Origin: Xestospongia bergquistia
Taxonomy: Eukaryota > Porifera > Demospongiae > Haplosclerida > Petrosiidae
NCBI GenBank assembly: GCA_963965975.1
Contig: OZ014412.1
Span: 12,352,849 to 12,416,848, forward strand
Length of the DNA: 64,000 nucleotides
Direction of reading: 5' to 3'
The position numbers and the translations under genes were made by a program. The notes under the pieces are model-generated. The model was not told the DNA's origin and did no database searches. It saw only the letters and a list, made by a program, of their open reading frames with translations. Below are positions 6,961 through 19,095 of this stretch, one piece after another (within the stretch, counting starts at the first letter, position 1; each line of letters opens with the position of its first letter).

Positions 6961-9727
6961 TTGCATTAACACTCTAAAGTCTTTAAATTAAAGACTTTAG
7001 AAGGTTTAGACTATTGAGTGAAGTTAATAAAGTAAACAGCTCAGTCTAAAGGACTCTATGGGACTAACTAAATCAACTATTATTAACAGTTTAGTAAGTT
7101 GGTTTGCATTAACACTCTAATGTCTTTAAATTAAAGACTTTAGAAGGTTTAGACTATTGAGTGAAGTTATTAAAGTAAACAGCTTAGTCTAAAGTGCTCA
7201 ATGGGACTAACTATATAAACTATTATTAACAGTTTAGTAAGTTGGTTTGCCTTAACACTCTAAAGTCTTAAATTAAAGACTTTAGAAGGTTTAGACTATT
7301 GATTGAAGTTAATGAAGGAAACAGCTCAGTCTAATGGACTCCATGGGACTAAGTAAATGAACTGTTATTAACAGTTTAGTAAGTTTGTTTGCATTAACAC
7401 TCTAAAGTCTTTAAATTAAAGACTTTAGAAGGTTTAGACTATATAGTGAAGTTAATAAAGTAAACAGCTCAGTCTAAAGGACTCTATGGGACTAACTAAA
7501 TAAACTGTTATTAACAGCATGGTAAGTTTGTTTACATTAACACTCTAAACTCTTTAAATTAAAGAGTTTAGATGGTTTAGCCTATTGAGTGAAGTATATA
7601 AAATAACAGCTCAGTCTAAAGGACTCTATGGGACTAACTAAATAAACTGTTATTAACAGTTTAGTAAGTTGCTTTGCTTTAACACTCTAAAGTCTTTAAA
7701 TTAAAGACTTTAGAAGGTTTAGACTATTGATTGAAGTTAACAAGGTAAACAGCTCAGTCTAAAGGACTCTATGGGGCTAACTAAATGAACTGTTATTAAC
7801 AGTTTTGTAAGGTGGTTTGCATTAACATTCTAAAGTCTTTAAATTAAAGACTTTAGAAGGTTTAGACTATTGAGTGAAGTTAATAAAGTAAACAGCTCAG
7901 TCTAAAGGACTCTATGGGACTAGCTAAATAAACTGTTTTTATCAGTTTAATAAGTTGGTTTGCATTAACACTCTAAAGTCTTTAAATTAAAGACTTTAGA
8001 AGGTTTAGACTATTGAGTGAAGTTAATAAAGTAAACAGCTCAGTCTAAAGGACTCTATGAAACTAACTAAATAAACTGCTATTAACAGTTTAGTAAGTTG
8101 CTTTGCTTTAACACTCTAAAGTCTTTAAATTAAAGACTTTAGAAGGTTTAGACTATTGATTGAAGTTAACAAGGTAAACAGCTCAGTCTAAAGGACTCTA
8201 TGGGACTAACTAAATGAACTGTTATTAACAGTTTTGTAAGGTGGTTTGCATTAACATTCTAAAGTCTTTAAATTAAAGACTTTAGAAGGTTTAGATTAAT
8301 GATTGAAGTTAATAAAGTAAACAGCTCAGTCTAAAGGACTCTATGGGACTAACTAAATAAACTGTTATTAACAGTTTAGTAAGATGCTTTGCATTAACAC
8401 TCTAAAGTCTTTAAATTAAAGACTTTAGAAGGTTTAGACTATTGAGTGAAGTTAATAAAGTAAACAGCTCAGTCTAAAGGACTCTATGAAACTAACTAAA
8501 TAAACTGCTATTAACAGTTTAGTAAGTTGGTTTGCATTAATACTCTAAAGTGTTTAAATTAAAGACATTAGAAGGTTTAGACTATTAAATGAAGTTAATA
8601 AAGTAAACAGCTCAGTCTAAAGGACTCTATGGGACTAACTAAACAAAGTGTTATTAACAGTTTAGTAAGTTGGTTTGCATTAACACTCTAAAGTCTTTAA
8701 ATTAAAGACTTTAGAAGGTTTAGACTATTGAGTGAAGTTAATAAAGTAAACAGCTCAGTCTAAAGGACTCTATGGGACTAACTAAATCAACTATTATTAA
8801 CAGTTTAGTAAGTTGGTTTGCATTAACACTCTAACGTCTTTAAATTAAAGACTTTAGAAGGTTTAGACTATTGAGTGAAGTTATTAAAGTAAACAGCTTA
8901 GTCTAAAGTGCTCAATGGGACTAACTATATAAACTATTATTAACAGTTTAGTAAGTTGGTTTGCCTTAACACTCTAAAGTCTTAAATTAAAGACTTTAGA
9001 AGGTTTAGACTATTGATTGAAGTTAATGAAGGAAACAGCTCAGTCTAATGGACTCCATGGGACTAAGTAAATGAACTGTTATTAACAGTTTAGTAAGTTT
9101 GTTTGCATTAACACTCTAAAGTCTTTAAATTAAAGACTTTAGAAGGTTTAGACTATATAGTGAAGTTAATAAAGTAAACAGCTCAGTCTAAAGGACTCTA
9201 TGGGACTAACTAAATAAACTGTTATTAACAGCATGGTAAGTTTGTTTACATTAACACTCTAAACTCTTTAAATTAAAGAGTTTAGATGGTTTAGCCTATT
9301 GAGTGAAGTATATAAAATAACAGCTCAGTCTAAAGGACTCTATGGGACTAACTAAATAAACTGTTATTAACAGTTTAGTAAGTTGCTTTGCTTTAACACT
9401 CTAAAGTCTTTAAATTAAAGACTTTAGAAAGTTTAGACTATTGATTGAAGTTAACAAGGTAAACAGCTCAGTCTAAAGGACTCTATGGGACTAACTAAAT
9501 GAACTGTTATTAACAGTTTTGTAAGGTGGTTTGCATTAACATTCTAAAGTCTTTAAATTAAAGACTTTAGAAGGTTTAGACTATTGAGTGAAGTTAATAA
9601 AGTAAACAGCTCAGTCTAAAGGACTCTATGGGACTAGCTAAATAAACTGTTTTTATCAGTTTAATAAGTTGGTTTGCATTAACACTCTAAAGTCTTTAAA
9701 TTAAAGACTTTAGAAGGTTTAGACTAT
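6571..9727. repeat. 12-monomer duplication, spacing 1,714 bp
   Basis: The segment 6571 to about 8013 is repeated almost base for base at 8285 to about 9727, offset 1,714 bp (12 monomers minus 2). Shared markers are TTTAGATTAATGATTG, AAGATGCTTTGC, the paired CTAAACTC/GAGTTTAG palindrome variant (7545 and 9259) and GACTAGCTAAATAAACTG (7919 and 9633). A weaker, broken third version appears at about 15.96-18.45 kb. The high identity indicates recent amplification. Confidence 0.85.
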
Positions 9728-10099
9728 TGATTGAAGGTAACAACTTAAACAGCTCATTCTAAAGGACTCTATGGGACTAACTAAATGAACTGTTATTAAC
9801 AGTTTAGTAAGGTGGTTTGCATTAACACTGTAAAGTCTTTAAATTAAAGACATTAGAAGGTTTAGACTATTGAGTGAAGTTAATAAAGTAAACAGCTCAG
9901 TCTAAAGGATTCTATGTTACTAACTAAATGAACTGTTATTAACAGTTTAGTAAGTTGGTTTGCCCTAACACTCTAAAGTCTTTAAATTAAAGACTTTAGA
10001 AGGTTTAGACTATTGATTGAAGTTGACAAAGTAAAGAGCTCAGTCTAATGGACTCTAAGGGAGTAACTAAATTAACTGTTCTAAACAGTTTAGTAAGTT

Positions 10100-12200
10100 G
10101 GTTTGCATTAACACTCTAAAGTCTTTAAATTAAAGACATTAGAAGGTTTAAACTATTGAGTGAAGTTAATAAAGTAAACAGCTCAGTCTAAAGGTCTCTA
10201 TCGGACTAACTGAATAAACTGTTATTAAGAGTTTAGTAAGTTGCTTTGCTTTAACACTCTAACGTCTTTAAATTAAAGACTTTAGAAGGTTTAGACTATT
10301 GAGTGAAGTTAATAAAGTAAACAGCTCAGTCTAAAGGATTCTATGGTACTAACTATATGAACTGTTATTAACAGTTTAGTAAGTTGGTTTGCCTTAACAC
10401 TCTAAAGTCTTTAAATTAAAGACTTTAGAAGGTTTAGACTATTGATTGAAGTTGACAAAGTAAGCAGCTCAGTCTAATGGACTCTAAGGGACTAACTAAA
10501 TTAACTGTTCTAAACAGTTTAGTAAGTTGGTTTGCATTAACACTCTAAAGTCTTTAAATTAAAGACATTAGAAGGTTTAAACTATTGATTGAAGTTAACA
10601 ACTTAAACAGCTCAGTCTAAAGGACTCTATGGGACTAACTAAACGAACTCTTATTAACAGTTTAGTAAGTTGGTTTGCATTAACACTCTAAAGTCTTTAA
10701 ATTAAAGACATTAGAAGGTTTAGACTATTGAGTGAAGTTAATAAAGTAAACAGCTCAGTCTAAAGGATTCTATGTTACTAACTAAATCAACTGTTATTAA
10801 CACTTTAGTAAGTTGGTTTGCCTTAACACTCTAAAGTCTTTAATTAAAGACTTTAGAAGGTTTAGACTATTGATTGAAGTTGACAAAGTAAACAGCTCAG
10901 TCTAATGGACTCTAAGGGACTAACTAAATTAACTGTTCTAAACAGTTTAGAAAGTTGGTTTGCATTAACACTCTAAAGTCTTTAAATTAAAGACATTAGA
11001 AGGTTTAAACTATTGAGTGAAGTTAATAAAGTAAACAGCTCAGTCTAAAGGACTCTATCGGACTAACTAAATAAACTGTTATTAACAGTTTAGTAAGTTG
11101 CTTTGCTTTAACACTATAACGTCTTTAAATTAAAGACTTTAGAAGGTTTAGACTATTGAGTGAAGTTAATAAAGTAAACAGCTCAGTCTAAAGGATTCTA
11201 TGGTACTAACTACATGAACTGTTATTAACAGTTTAGTAAGGTGGTTTGCATTAACACTCTAAAGTCTTTAAATTAAAGACATTAGAAGGTTTAGACTATT
11301 GAGTGAAGTTAATAAAGTAAACAGCTCAGTCTAAAGGATTCTATGTTACTAACTAAATGAACTGTTATTAACAGTTTAGTAAGTTGGTTTTCCTTAACAC
11401 TCTAAAGTCTTTAAATTAAAGACTTTGAAGGTTTAGACTATTGATTGAAGTTGACAAAGTAAACAGCTCAGTCTAATGGACTCTAAGGGACTAACTAAAT
11501 TAACTGTTCTAAACAGTTTAGTAAGTTGGTTTGCATTAACACTCTAAAGTCTTTAAATTAAAGACATTAGAAGGTTTAAACTATTGAGTGAAGTTAATAA
11601 AGTAAACAGCTCAGTCTAAAGGACTCTATCGGACTAACTAAATAAACTGTTATTAACAGTTTAGTAAGTTGCTTTGCTTTAACACTCTAACGTCTTTAAA
11701 TTAAAGACTTTAGAAGGTTTAGACTATTGAGTGAAGTTAATAAAGTAAACAGCTCAGTCTAAAGGATTCTATGGTACTAACTACATGAACTGTTATTAAC
11801 AGTTTAGTAAGTTGGTTTGCCTTAACACTCTAAAGTCTTTAAATTAAAGACTTTAGAAGGTTTAGACTATTGATTGAAGTTGACAAAGTAAGCAGCTCAG
11901 TCTAATGGACTCTAAGGGACTACCTAAATTAACTGTTCTAAACAGTTTAGTAAGTTGGTTTGCATTAACACTCTAAAGTCTTTAAATTAAAGACATTAGA
12001 AGGTTTAAACTATTGAGTGAAGTTAATAAAGTAAACAGCTCAGTCTAAAGGTCTCTATCGGACTAACTAAATAAACTGTTATTAATAGTTTAGTAAGTTG
12101 CTTTGCTTTAACACTCTAACGTCTTTAAATTAAAGACTTTAGAAGGTTTAGACTATTGATTGAAGTTAACAACTTAAACAGCTCAGTCTAAAGGACTCTA
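10100..12200. repeat. Mixed 3-mer and 4-mer higher-order repeat
   Basis: Monomers carrying AAGACATTAGAAGGTTTAAA recur with the GAAGG word at 10142, 10571, 10999, 11570 and 11999, spacings 429, 428, 571 and 429 bp. They alternate with monomers carrying GTTGACAAAGTAA or GCTTTGCTTTAACACTCTAACG. This is a short-period higher-order repeat switching between three and four monomers, as unequal exchange produces. Confidence 0.8.
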
Positions 12201-13370
12201 TGGGACTAACTAAATGAACTGTTATTAACAGTTTAGTAAGGTGGTTTACATTAACAATATAAAGTCTTTAAAATAAAGACATTAGAAGGTTTAGACTATT
12301 GAGTGAAGATAAGAAAGTAAACAGCTCAGTCTAAAGTACTCTATGGGACTAACTAAATAGACTGTTATTAACAGTTTAGTAAGTTTGTTTGCATTAACAC
12401 TCTAAAGTCTTTAAATTAAAGACTTTAGAAGGTTTAGACTATTGAGTGAAGTTAATAAAGTAAACAGCTCAGTCTAAAGGACTCTATGGGACAAACTAAA
12501 TAAACGTTTATTAACAGTTTAGTAAGTTGGTTTCCCTTAACAATCTAAAGTCTTTAAATTAAAGACTTTATAAGGTTTAGACTATTGATTGAAGTTAACA
12601 AAGTAAACAGCTCAGTCTAATGGACTCTATGGGAGTAACTAAATGAACTGTTATTAACACTTTAGTAAGTTGGTTTGCATTAACACTCTAAAGTCTTTAA
12701 ATTAAAGACTTTAGAAGGTTTAGACTATTGAGTTAAGTTAACTAAGTAAACAGCTCAGTCTAAAGGACTCTATGGGACTAACTAAATAAACTGTTATTAA
12801 CACTTTAGTAAGTATGTTTGCATTAACACTCTAAAGTCTTTAAATTAAAGACTTCAGAAGGTTTAGACTATTGAGTGAAGTTAATGAAGACAACAGCTCA
12901 GTCTAAACAACTCTATTGGACTAACCAAATAAACTGCTATTAACAATGTTTAGTAAGTTGGTTTGCATTAATACTCTAAAATCTTTAAATTAAAGAGTTT
13001 AGAAGGTTTAGACTATTAAGTGAAGATTATAAAGTAAACAGCTCTTTTTAAAATACTCTATGGGACTAACTAAAGAATCTGATATTAACAGTTTAGTAAG
13101 TTGGTTTCCAATAACATTTTACAGTCTTTAATTTTAAGACTTTAGAAGGTTTAGACTATTGACTAAATTTTATAGAGTAAACTGCTCAGTGTAAAGGACT
13201 TATGGGACGAAGTAAATGAACTGCTATGAACGGTTTAGTAAGTTGGTGTGCATTAATGCTCTAAAGTCTTTAAATCAAAGAGTTTAGAAGGTTTAGACTA
13301 TTAAGTGAAGATTATAAAGTAAACAGCTACAGTTTAAAGAACTCTATGGGAAAAAATAAAGAAACTGTTA
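11230..13370. repeat. 2.1-kb segment with a distant copy at about 18.5-20.66 kb
   Basis: The markers TAAACGTTTATTAAC (12501 and 19792) and TAAAGAATCTGATATTAAC (13071 and 20362) lie 7,291 bp apart, two short of 51 monomers. The intervening variants follow in the same order. A shorter copy of part of this segment is also at about 13.63-14.15 kb. It shows duplication over long range, not only between adjacent units. Confidence 0.75.
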
Positions 13371-13380
13371 TTAACACTTT
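12885..13380. repeat. Divergent-monomer cassette, incomplete copy
   Basis: Starts with the AAGACAACAGCTCAG monomer and runs through the CAATGTTTAG, TTTCCAATAACATTTTAC and TTGGTGTGCATTAATGC types. It then rejoins ordinary monomers before the TTCGTTTCC type appears. A related partial copy lies at about 14.59-15.01 kb. Confidence 0.7.
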
Positions 13381-16300
13381 AGTAAGTTGGTTTGCATTAA
13401 CACTCTAAAGTCTTTAAATTAAAGACTTTAGAAGGTTTAGACTATTAAGTGAAGTTAATAAAGTAAACAGCTCAGTCTAAAGGACTCTATGGGACTAACT
13501 AAATAAACTGCTATTAACTGTTTAGTAAGTTGGTTTGCATTAACACTCTAAAGTCTTTAAATTAAAGACTTTAGAATGTTTAGACTATTGAGTGAAGTTA
13601 ATAAATTAAACAGTTCAGTCTAATGGACTCTATGGGACTACCTAAATTAACTGTTCTAAACAGTTTAGTAAGTTGGTTTGCATTAACACTCTAAAGTCTT
13701 TAAATTAAAGACATTAGAAGGTTTAAACTATTGAGTGAAGTTAATAAAGTAAACAGCTCAGTCTAAAGGACTCTATCGGACTAACTAAATAAACTGTTAT
13801 TAATAGTTTAGTAAGTTGCTTTGCTTTAACACTCTAACGTCTTTAAATTAAAGACTTTAGAAGGTTTAGACTATTGATTGAAGTTAACAACTTAAACAGC
13901 TCAGTCTAAAGGACTCTATGGGACTAACTAAATGAACTGTTATTAACAGTTTAGTAAGGTGGTTTACATTAACAATATAAAGTCTTTAAAATAAAGACAT
14001 TAGAAGGTTTAGACTATTGAGTGAAGATAAGAAAGTAAACAGCTCAGTCTAAAGTACTGTATGGGACTAACTAAATAGACTGTTATTAACAGTTTAGTAA
14101 GTTTGTTTGCATTAACACTCTAAAGTCTTTAAATTAAAGACTTTAGAAGATTTAGACTATTGATTGAAGTTGACAAAGTAAACAGCTCAGTCTAATGGAC
14201 TCTAAGAGACTAACTAAATGAACTGTTATTAACAGTTTAGTAAGTTGGTTTGCATTAACACTCTAAAGTCTTTAAATTAAAGACTTTTGAAGGTTTAGAC
14301 TATTGAGTGAAGTTAAAAAAGTAAACAGCTGAGTCTAATGGACTCTATGGGACTAACTAAATGAATTGTTAGTAACAGTTTAGTAAGTTTGTCTGCATTA
14401 ACACTCTAAAGTCTTTAAATTAAAGACTTTAGGAGGTTTAGACTATTGAGTGAAGTTAATAAAATAAACAGCTCAGTCTAAAGGACTCTATGGGACTAAC
14501 TAAATAAACTGTTATTAACAGTTTTGTAAGTTGGTTTGCATTAACACTCTAAACTTTTTAAATTAAAGACTTCAGAAGGTTTAGACTATTGAGTGAAGTT
14601 AATAAAGACAACAGCTCAGTCTAAACGACTCTATTGGACTAATCAAATAAACTGCTATAAACAATGTTTAGTAAGTTGGTTTGCATTAACACTCTAAAGT
14701 CCTTCAATTAAAGAGTTCAGAAGGATTAGTCCATTAAGTTAAGATTACAAAGTAAACAGCTCTGTTTAAAGGACTCTATCGGACTATCTAAACAAACTGT
14801 TATTAACAGTTTAGTAAGTTGGTTTCCATTAACACTTACAGTCTTTTATTTTAAGACTTTAGAAGGTTTAGACTATTGAGTAGATTTTATAGAGTAAACT
14901 GCACAGTCTAAAGGACTTATGGCACGAAGTAAATAAACTGCTATGAACAGTTTAGTAAGTTGGTTTGCATTAACGCTCTAAAGACTTTAAATTAAAGAGT
15001 TTAGATGGTTTAGCCTATTGAGTGAAGTTAATAAAGTAAACAGCTCAGTCCAATGGACTCTATGGGACTAACTAAATAAACTGTTATTAACAGTTTAGTA
15101 AGTTGGTTTGCCTTAACACTCTAAAGTCTTTAAATTAAAGACCTTAGAAGGTTTAGACTATTGAGTGAAGTTAATAAAGTAAACAGCTCAGTCTCAAGGA
15201 TTCTATGGGACTAACTAAATAAACTGTTATTAACAGTTTAGTAACTTGGTTTGCATTAACACTCTAAAGTGTTTAAATTAAAGACTTTAGAATATTTAGA
15301 CTATTGAGTGAAGTTAATAAAGTAAACAGCTCAGTCCAAAGGACTCTATGGTACTAACTCAATAAACTGTTATTAACAGTTTAGTAAGTTTGTTTGCACT
15401 AACACTCTAAAGTCTTTAAATTAAAGACTTTAGAAGATTTAGACTATTGAGTGCAGATAAGAAAGTAAACAGCTCAGTCTAAAGGACTCTATGGGACTAA
15501 CTAAATAAACTGCTATTAATAGTCTAGTAAGTTGGTTTGCTTTAACACTCTTAAGTCTTTAAATTGAAGACTTTGGAAGGTTTAGACTATTGAGTGAAGT
15601 TAATAAAGTAAACAGCTAAGTCTAAAGGATTCTATGGGACTAACAAAATAAACTGTTATTAACTGTTTAGTAAATCGGTTTGCATTAACACTCTAAAGTC
15701 TTTAAATTAAAGACTTTAGAAGGTTTAGACTATAGATTGAAGTTAATAAAGTAAACAGCTCAGTCTAAAGGACTCTATGGGACTAACTAAACAAACTGTT
15801 ATAAACAGTTTACTAAGTTTGTTTGCATTAACACTCTAAAGTCTTTAAATTAATGACTTTAGAAGGTTTAGACTATTCAGTGAAGTTAATAAAGTAAACA
15901 GCTCAGTCTAAAGGACTCTATGGGACTAACTAAATAAACTGTTATTAACAGTTTAGTAAGTTGGTTTGCATTAACACTCTAAAGTCTTTAAATTAAAGAC
16001 TTTAGAAGGTTTAGACTATTGAGTGAAGTTAATAAAGTAAACAGCTCAGTCTAAAGGACTCTATGAAACTAACTAAATAAACTGCTATTAACAGTTTAGT
16101 AAGTTGGTTTGCATTAATACTCTAAAGTGTTTAAATTAAAGACATTAGAAGGTTTAGACTATTAAGTGAAGTTAATAAAGTAAACAGCTCAGTCTAAAGG
16201 ACTCTATGGGACTAACTAAACAAAATGTTATTAACAGTTTAGTAAGTTGGTTTGCATTAACACTTTAAAGTCTTTAAATTAAAGACTTTAGAAGGTTTAG

Positions 16301-19095
16301 ACTATTGAGTGAAGTTAATAAAGTAAACAGCTCAGTCTAAAGGACTCTATGGGACTAACTAAATCAACTATTATTAACAGTTTAGTAAGTTGGTTTGCAT
16401 TAACACTCTAAAGTCTTTAAATTAAAGACTTTAGAAGGTTTAGACTATTGAGTGAAGTTATTAAAGTAAACAGCTTAGTCTAAAGTGCTCAATGGGACTA
16501 ACTATATAAACTGTTATTAACAGTTTAGTAAGTTGGTTTGCCTTAACACTCTAAAGTCTTAAATTAAAGACTTTAGAAGGTTTAGACTATTGATTGAAGT
16601 TAATGAAGTAAACAGCTCAGTCTAAAGGACTCCATGGGACTAACTAAATAAATTGTTATTAACAGTTTAGTAAGTTGGTTTGCATTAACACTCTAAAGTC
16701 TTTAAATTAATGACTTTAGAAGGTTTAGACTATTGAGTGAAGTTAATAAAGTAAACAGCTCAGTCTAATGGACTCTATGGGACTAACTAAATGAACTGTT
16801 ATTAACAGTTTAGTAAGTTGTTTTGCATTAACACTCTAAAGTCTTTAAATTAAAGACTTTAGAATGTTTAGACTATTGAGTGAAGTTAATAAAGTAAACA
16901 GCTCAGTCTAAAGGACTCTATGAGACTAAATTAATAAACTGTTATTAACAGTTTAGTAAGTTGGTTTGTATTAACACTCTAAAGTCTTTAAATTAAAGAC
17001 TTTAGAAGGTTTAGACTATTGAGTGAAGTTAAAAAAGTGAACAGCTCAGTCTAAAGGATTCTTTGGACTAACTAAATAAACTGTTATTAAATGTTTAGTA
17101 AGTTGGTTTGCATTAACACTCTAAAGTCTTTAAATTAAAGAGTTTAGAAGATTTAGACTATTGAGTGAAGTTAATAAAGTAAACAGCTCAGTCTAATGGA
17201 CTCTATGGGACTAACTAAATAAACTGTTATTAACAGTTTAGTAAGTTGGTTTGTATTAACACTCTAAAGTCTTTAAATTAAAGACTTTACAAGGTTTAGA
17301 CTATTGAGTGAAGTTAAAAAAGTGAACAGCTCAGTCTAAACGATTCTGTCGACTAACTAAATAAACTGTTATTAACAGTTTAGTAAGTTGGTTTGCATTA
17401 AGACTCTAAACTCTTTAAATTAAAGATTTTAGAAGGATTAGACTATTGAGTGAAGTTAATAAAGTAAACAGCTCAGTCTAAAGGACTCTATGGGACTAAC
17501 TAAATAAACTGTTATTAACAGTTTTGTAAGTTGGTTTGCATTAACACTCTAAAGTCTTTAAATTAAAGACTTTAGAAGGTTTAGACTATAGAGTGAGGAT
17601 AATAAAGTAAACAGCTCAGTCTAAAGGACTCTATGGGACTAACTAAATTTACTGTTATTAACAATTTAGTAAGTTGGTTTGCATTAACACTCTAAAGTCT
17701 TTAAATTAAAGACTTTAGAAGGTTTAGACTATATAGTGAAGTTAATAAAGTAAACAGCTCAGTCTAAAGGACTCTATGGGACTAACTAAATAAACTGTTA
17801 TTAACAGTTTACTAAGTTGGTTTGCATTAACACTCTAAAGTCTTTAAATTAAAGACTTTAGAGGGCTTTGACTATTGAGTGAAGTTAATAAAGTAAACAG
17901 CTCAGTCTGAAGGATTCTATAGGACTAAATAAATAAACTGTTATTAACAGCATAGTAAGTTTGTTTGCATTAACACTCTAAACTCTTTAAATTAAAGAGT
18001 TTAGATGGTTTAGCCTATTGAGTGAAGTATATAAAATAACAGCTCAGTCTAAAGGACTCTATGGGACTAACTAAATAAACTGTTATTAACAGTTTAGTAA
18101 GTTGCTTTGCTTTAACACTATAAAGTCTTTAAATTAAAGACTTTAGAAGGTTTAGACTATTTATTGAAGTTAACAAGGTAAACAGCTCAGTCTAAAGGAC
18201 TCTATGGGACTAACTAAATGAACTGTTATTAACAGTTTTGTAAGGTGGTTTGCATTAACACTCTAAAGTCTTTAAATTAAAGACTTTAGAAGGTTTAGAC
18301 TATTGAGTGAAGTTAATAAAGTAAACAGCTCAGTCTAAAGGACTCTATGGGACTAGCTAAATAAAATGTTTTTATCAGTTTAATAAGTTGGTTTGCATTA
18401 ACACTCTAAAGTCTTTAAATTGAAGACTTTAGAAGGTTTAGACTATTGATTGAAGTTAACAACTTAAACAGCTCATTCTAAAGGACTCTATGGGACTAAC
18501 TAAATGAACTGTTATTAACAGTTTAGTAAGGTGGTTTGCATTAACACTCTAAAGTCTTTAAATTAAAGACATTAGAAGGTTTAGACTATTGAGTGAAGTT
18601 AATAAAGTAAACAGCTCAGTCTAAAGGATTCTATGTTACTAACTAAATGAACTGTTATTAACAGTTTAGTAAGTTGGTTTGCCTTAACACTCTAAAGTCT
18701 TTAAATTAAAGACTTTAGAAGGTTTAGACTATTGATTGAAGTTGACAAAGTAAACAGCTCAGTCTAATAGACTCTAAGGGACTAACTAAATTAACTGTTC
18801 TAAACAGTTTAGTAAGTTGGTTTGCATTAACACTCTAAAGTCTTTAAATTAAAGACATTAGAAGGTTTAAACTATTGAGTGAAGTTAATAAAGTAAACAG
18901 CTCAGTCTAAAGGACTCTATCGGACTAACTAAATAAACTGTTATTAACAGTTTAGTAAGTTGCTTTGCTTTAACACTCTAACGTCTTTAAATTAAAGACT
19001 TTAGAAGGTTTAGACTATTGAGCGAAGTTAATAAAGTAAACAGCTCAGTCTAAAGGATTCTATGGTACTAACTAAATGAACTGTTATTAACAGTT

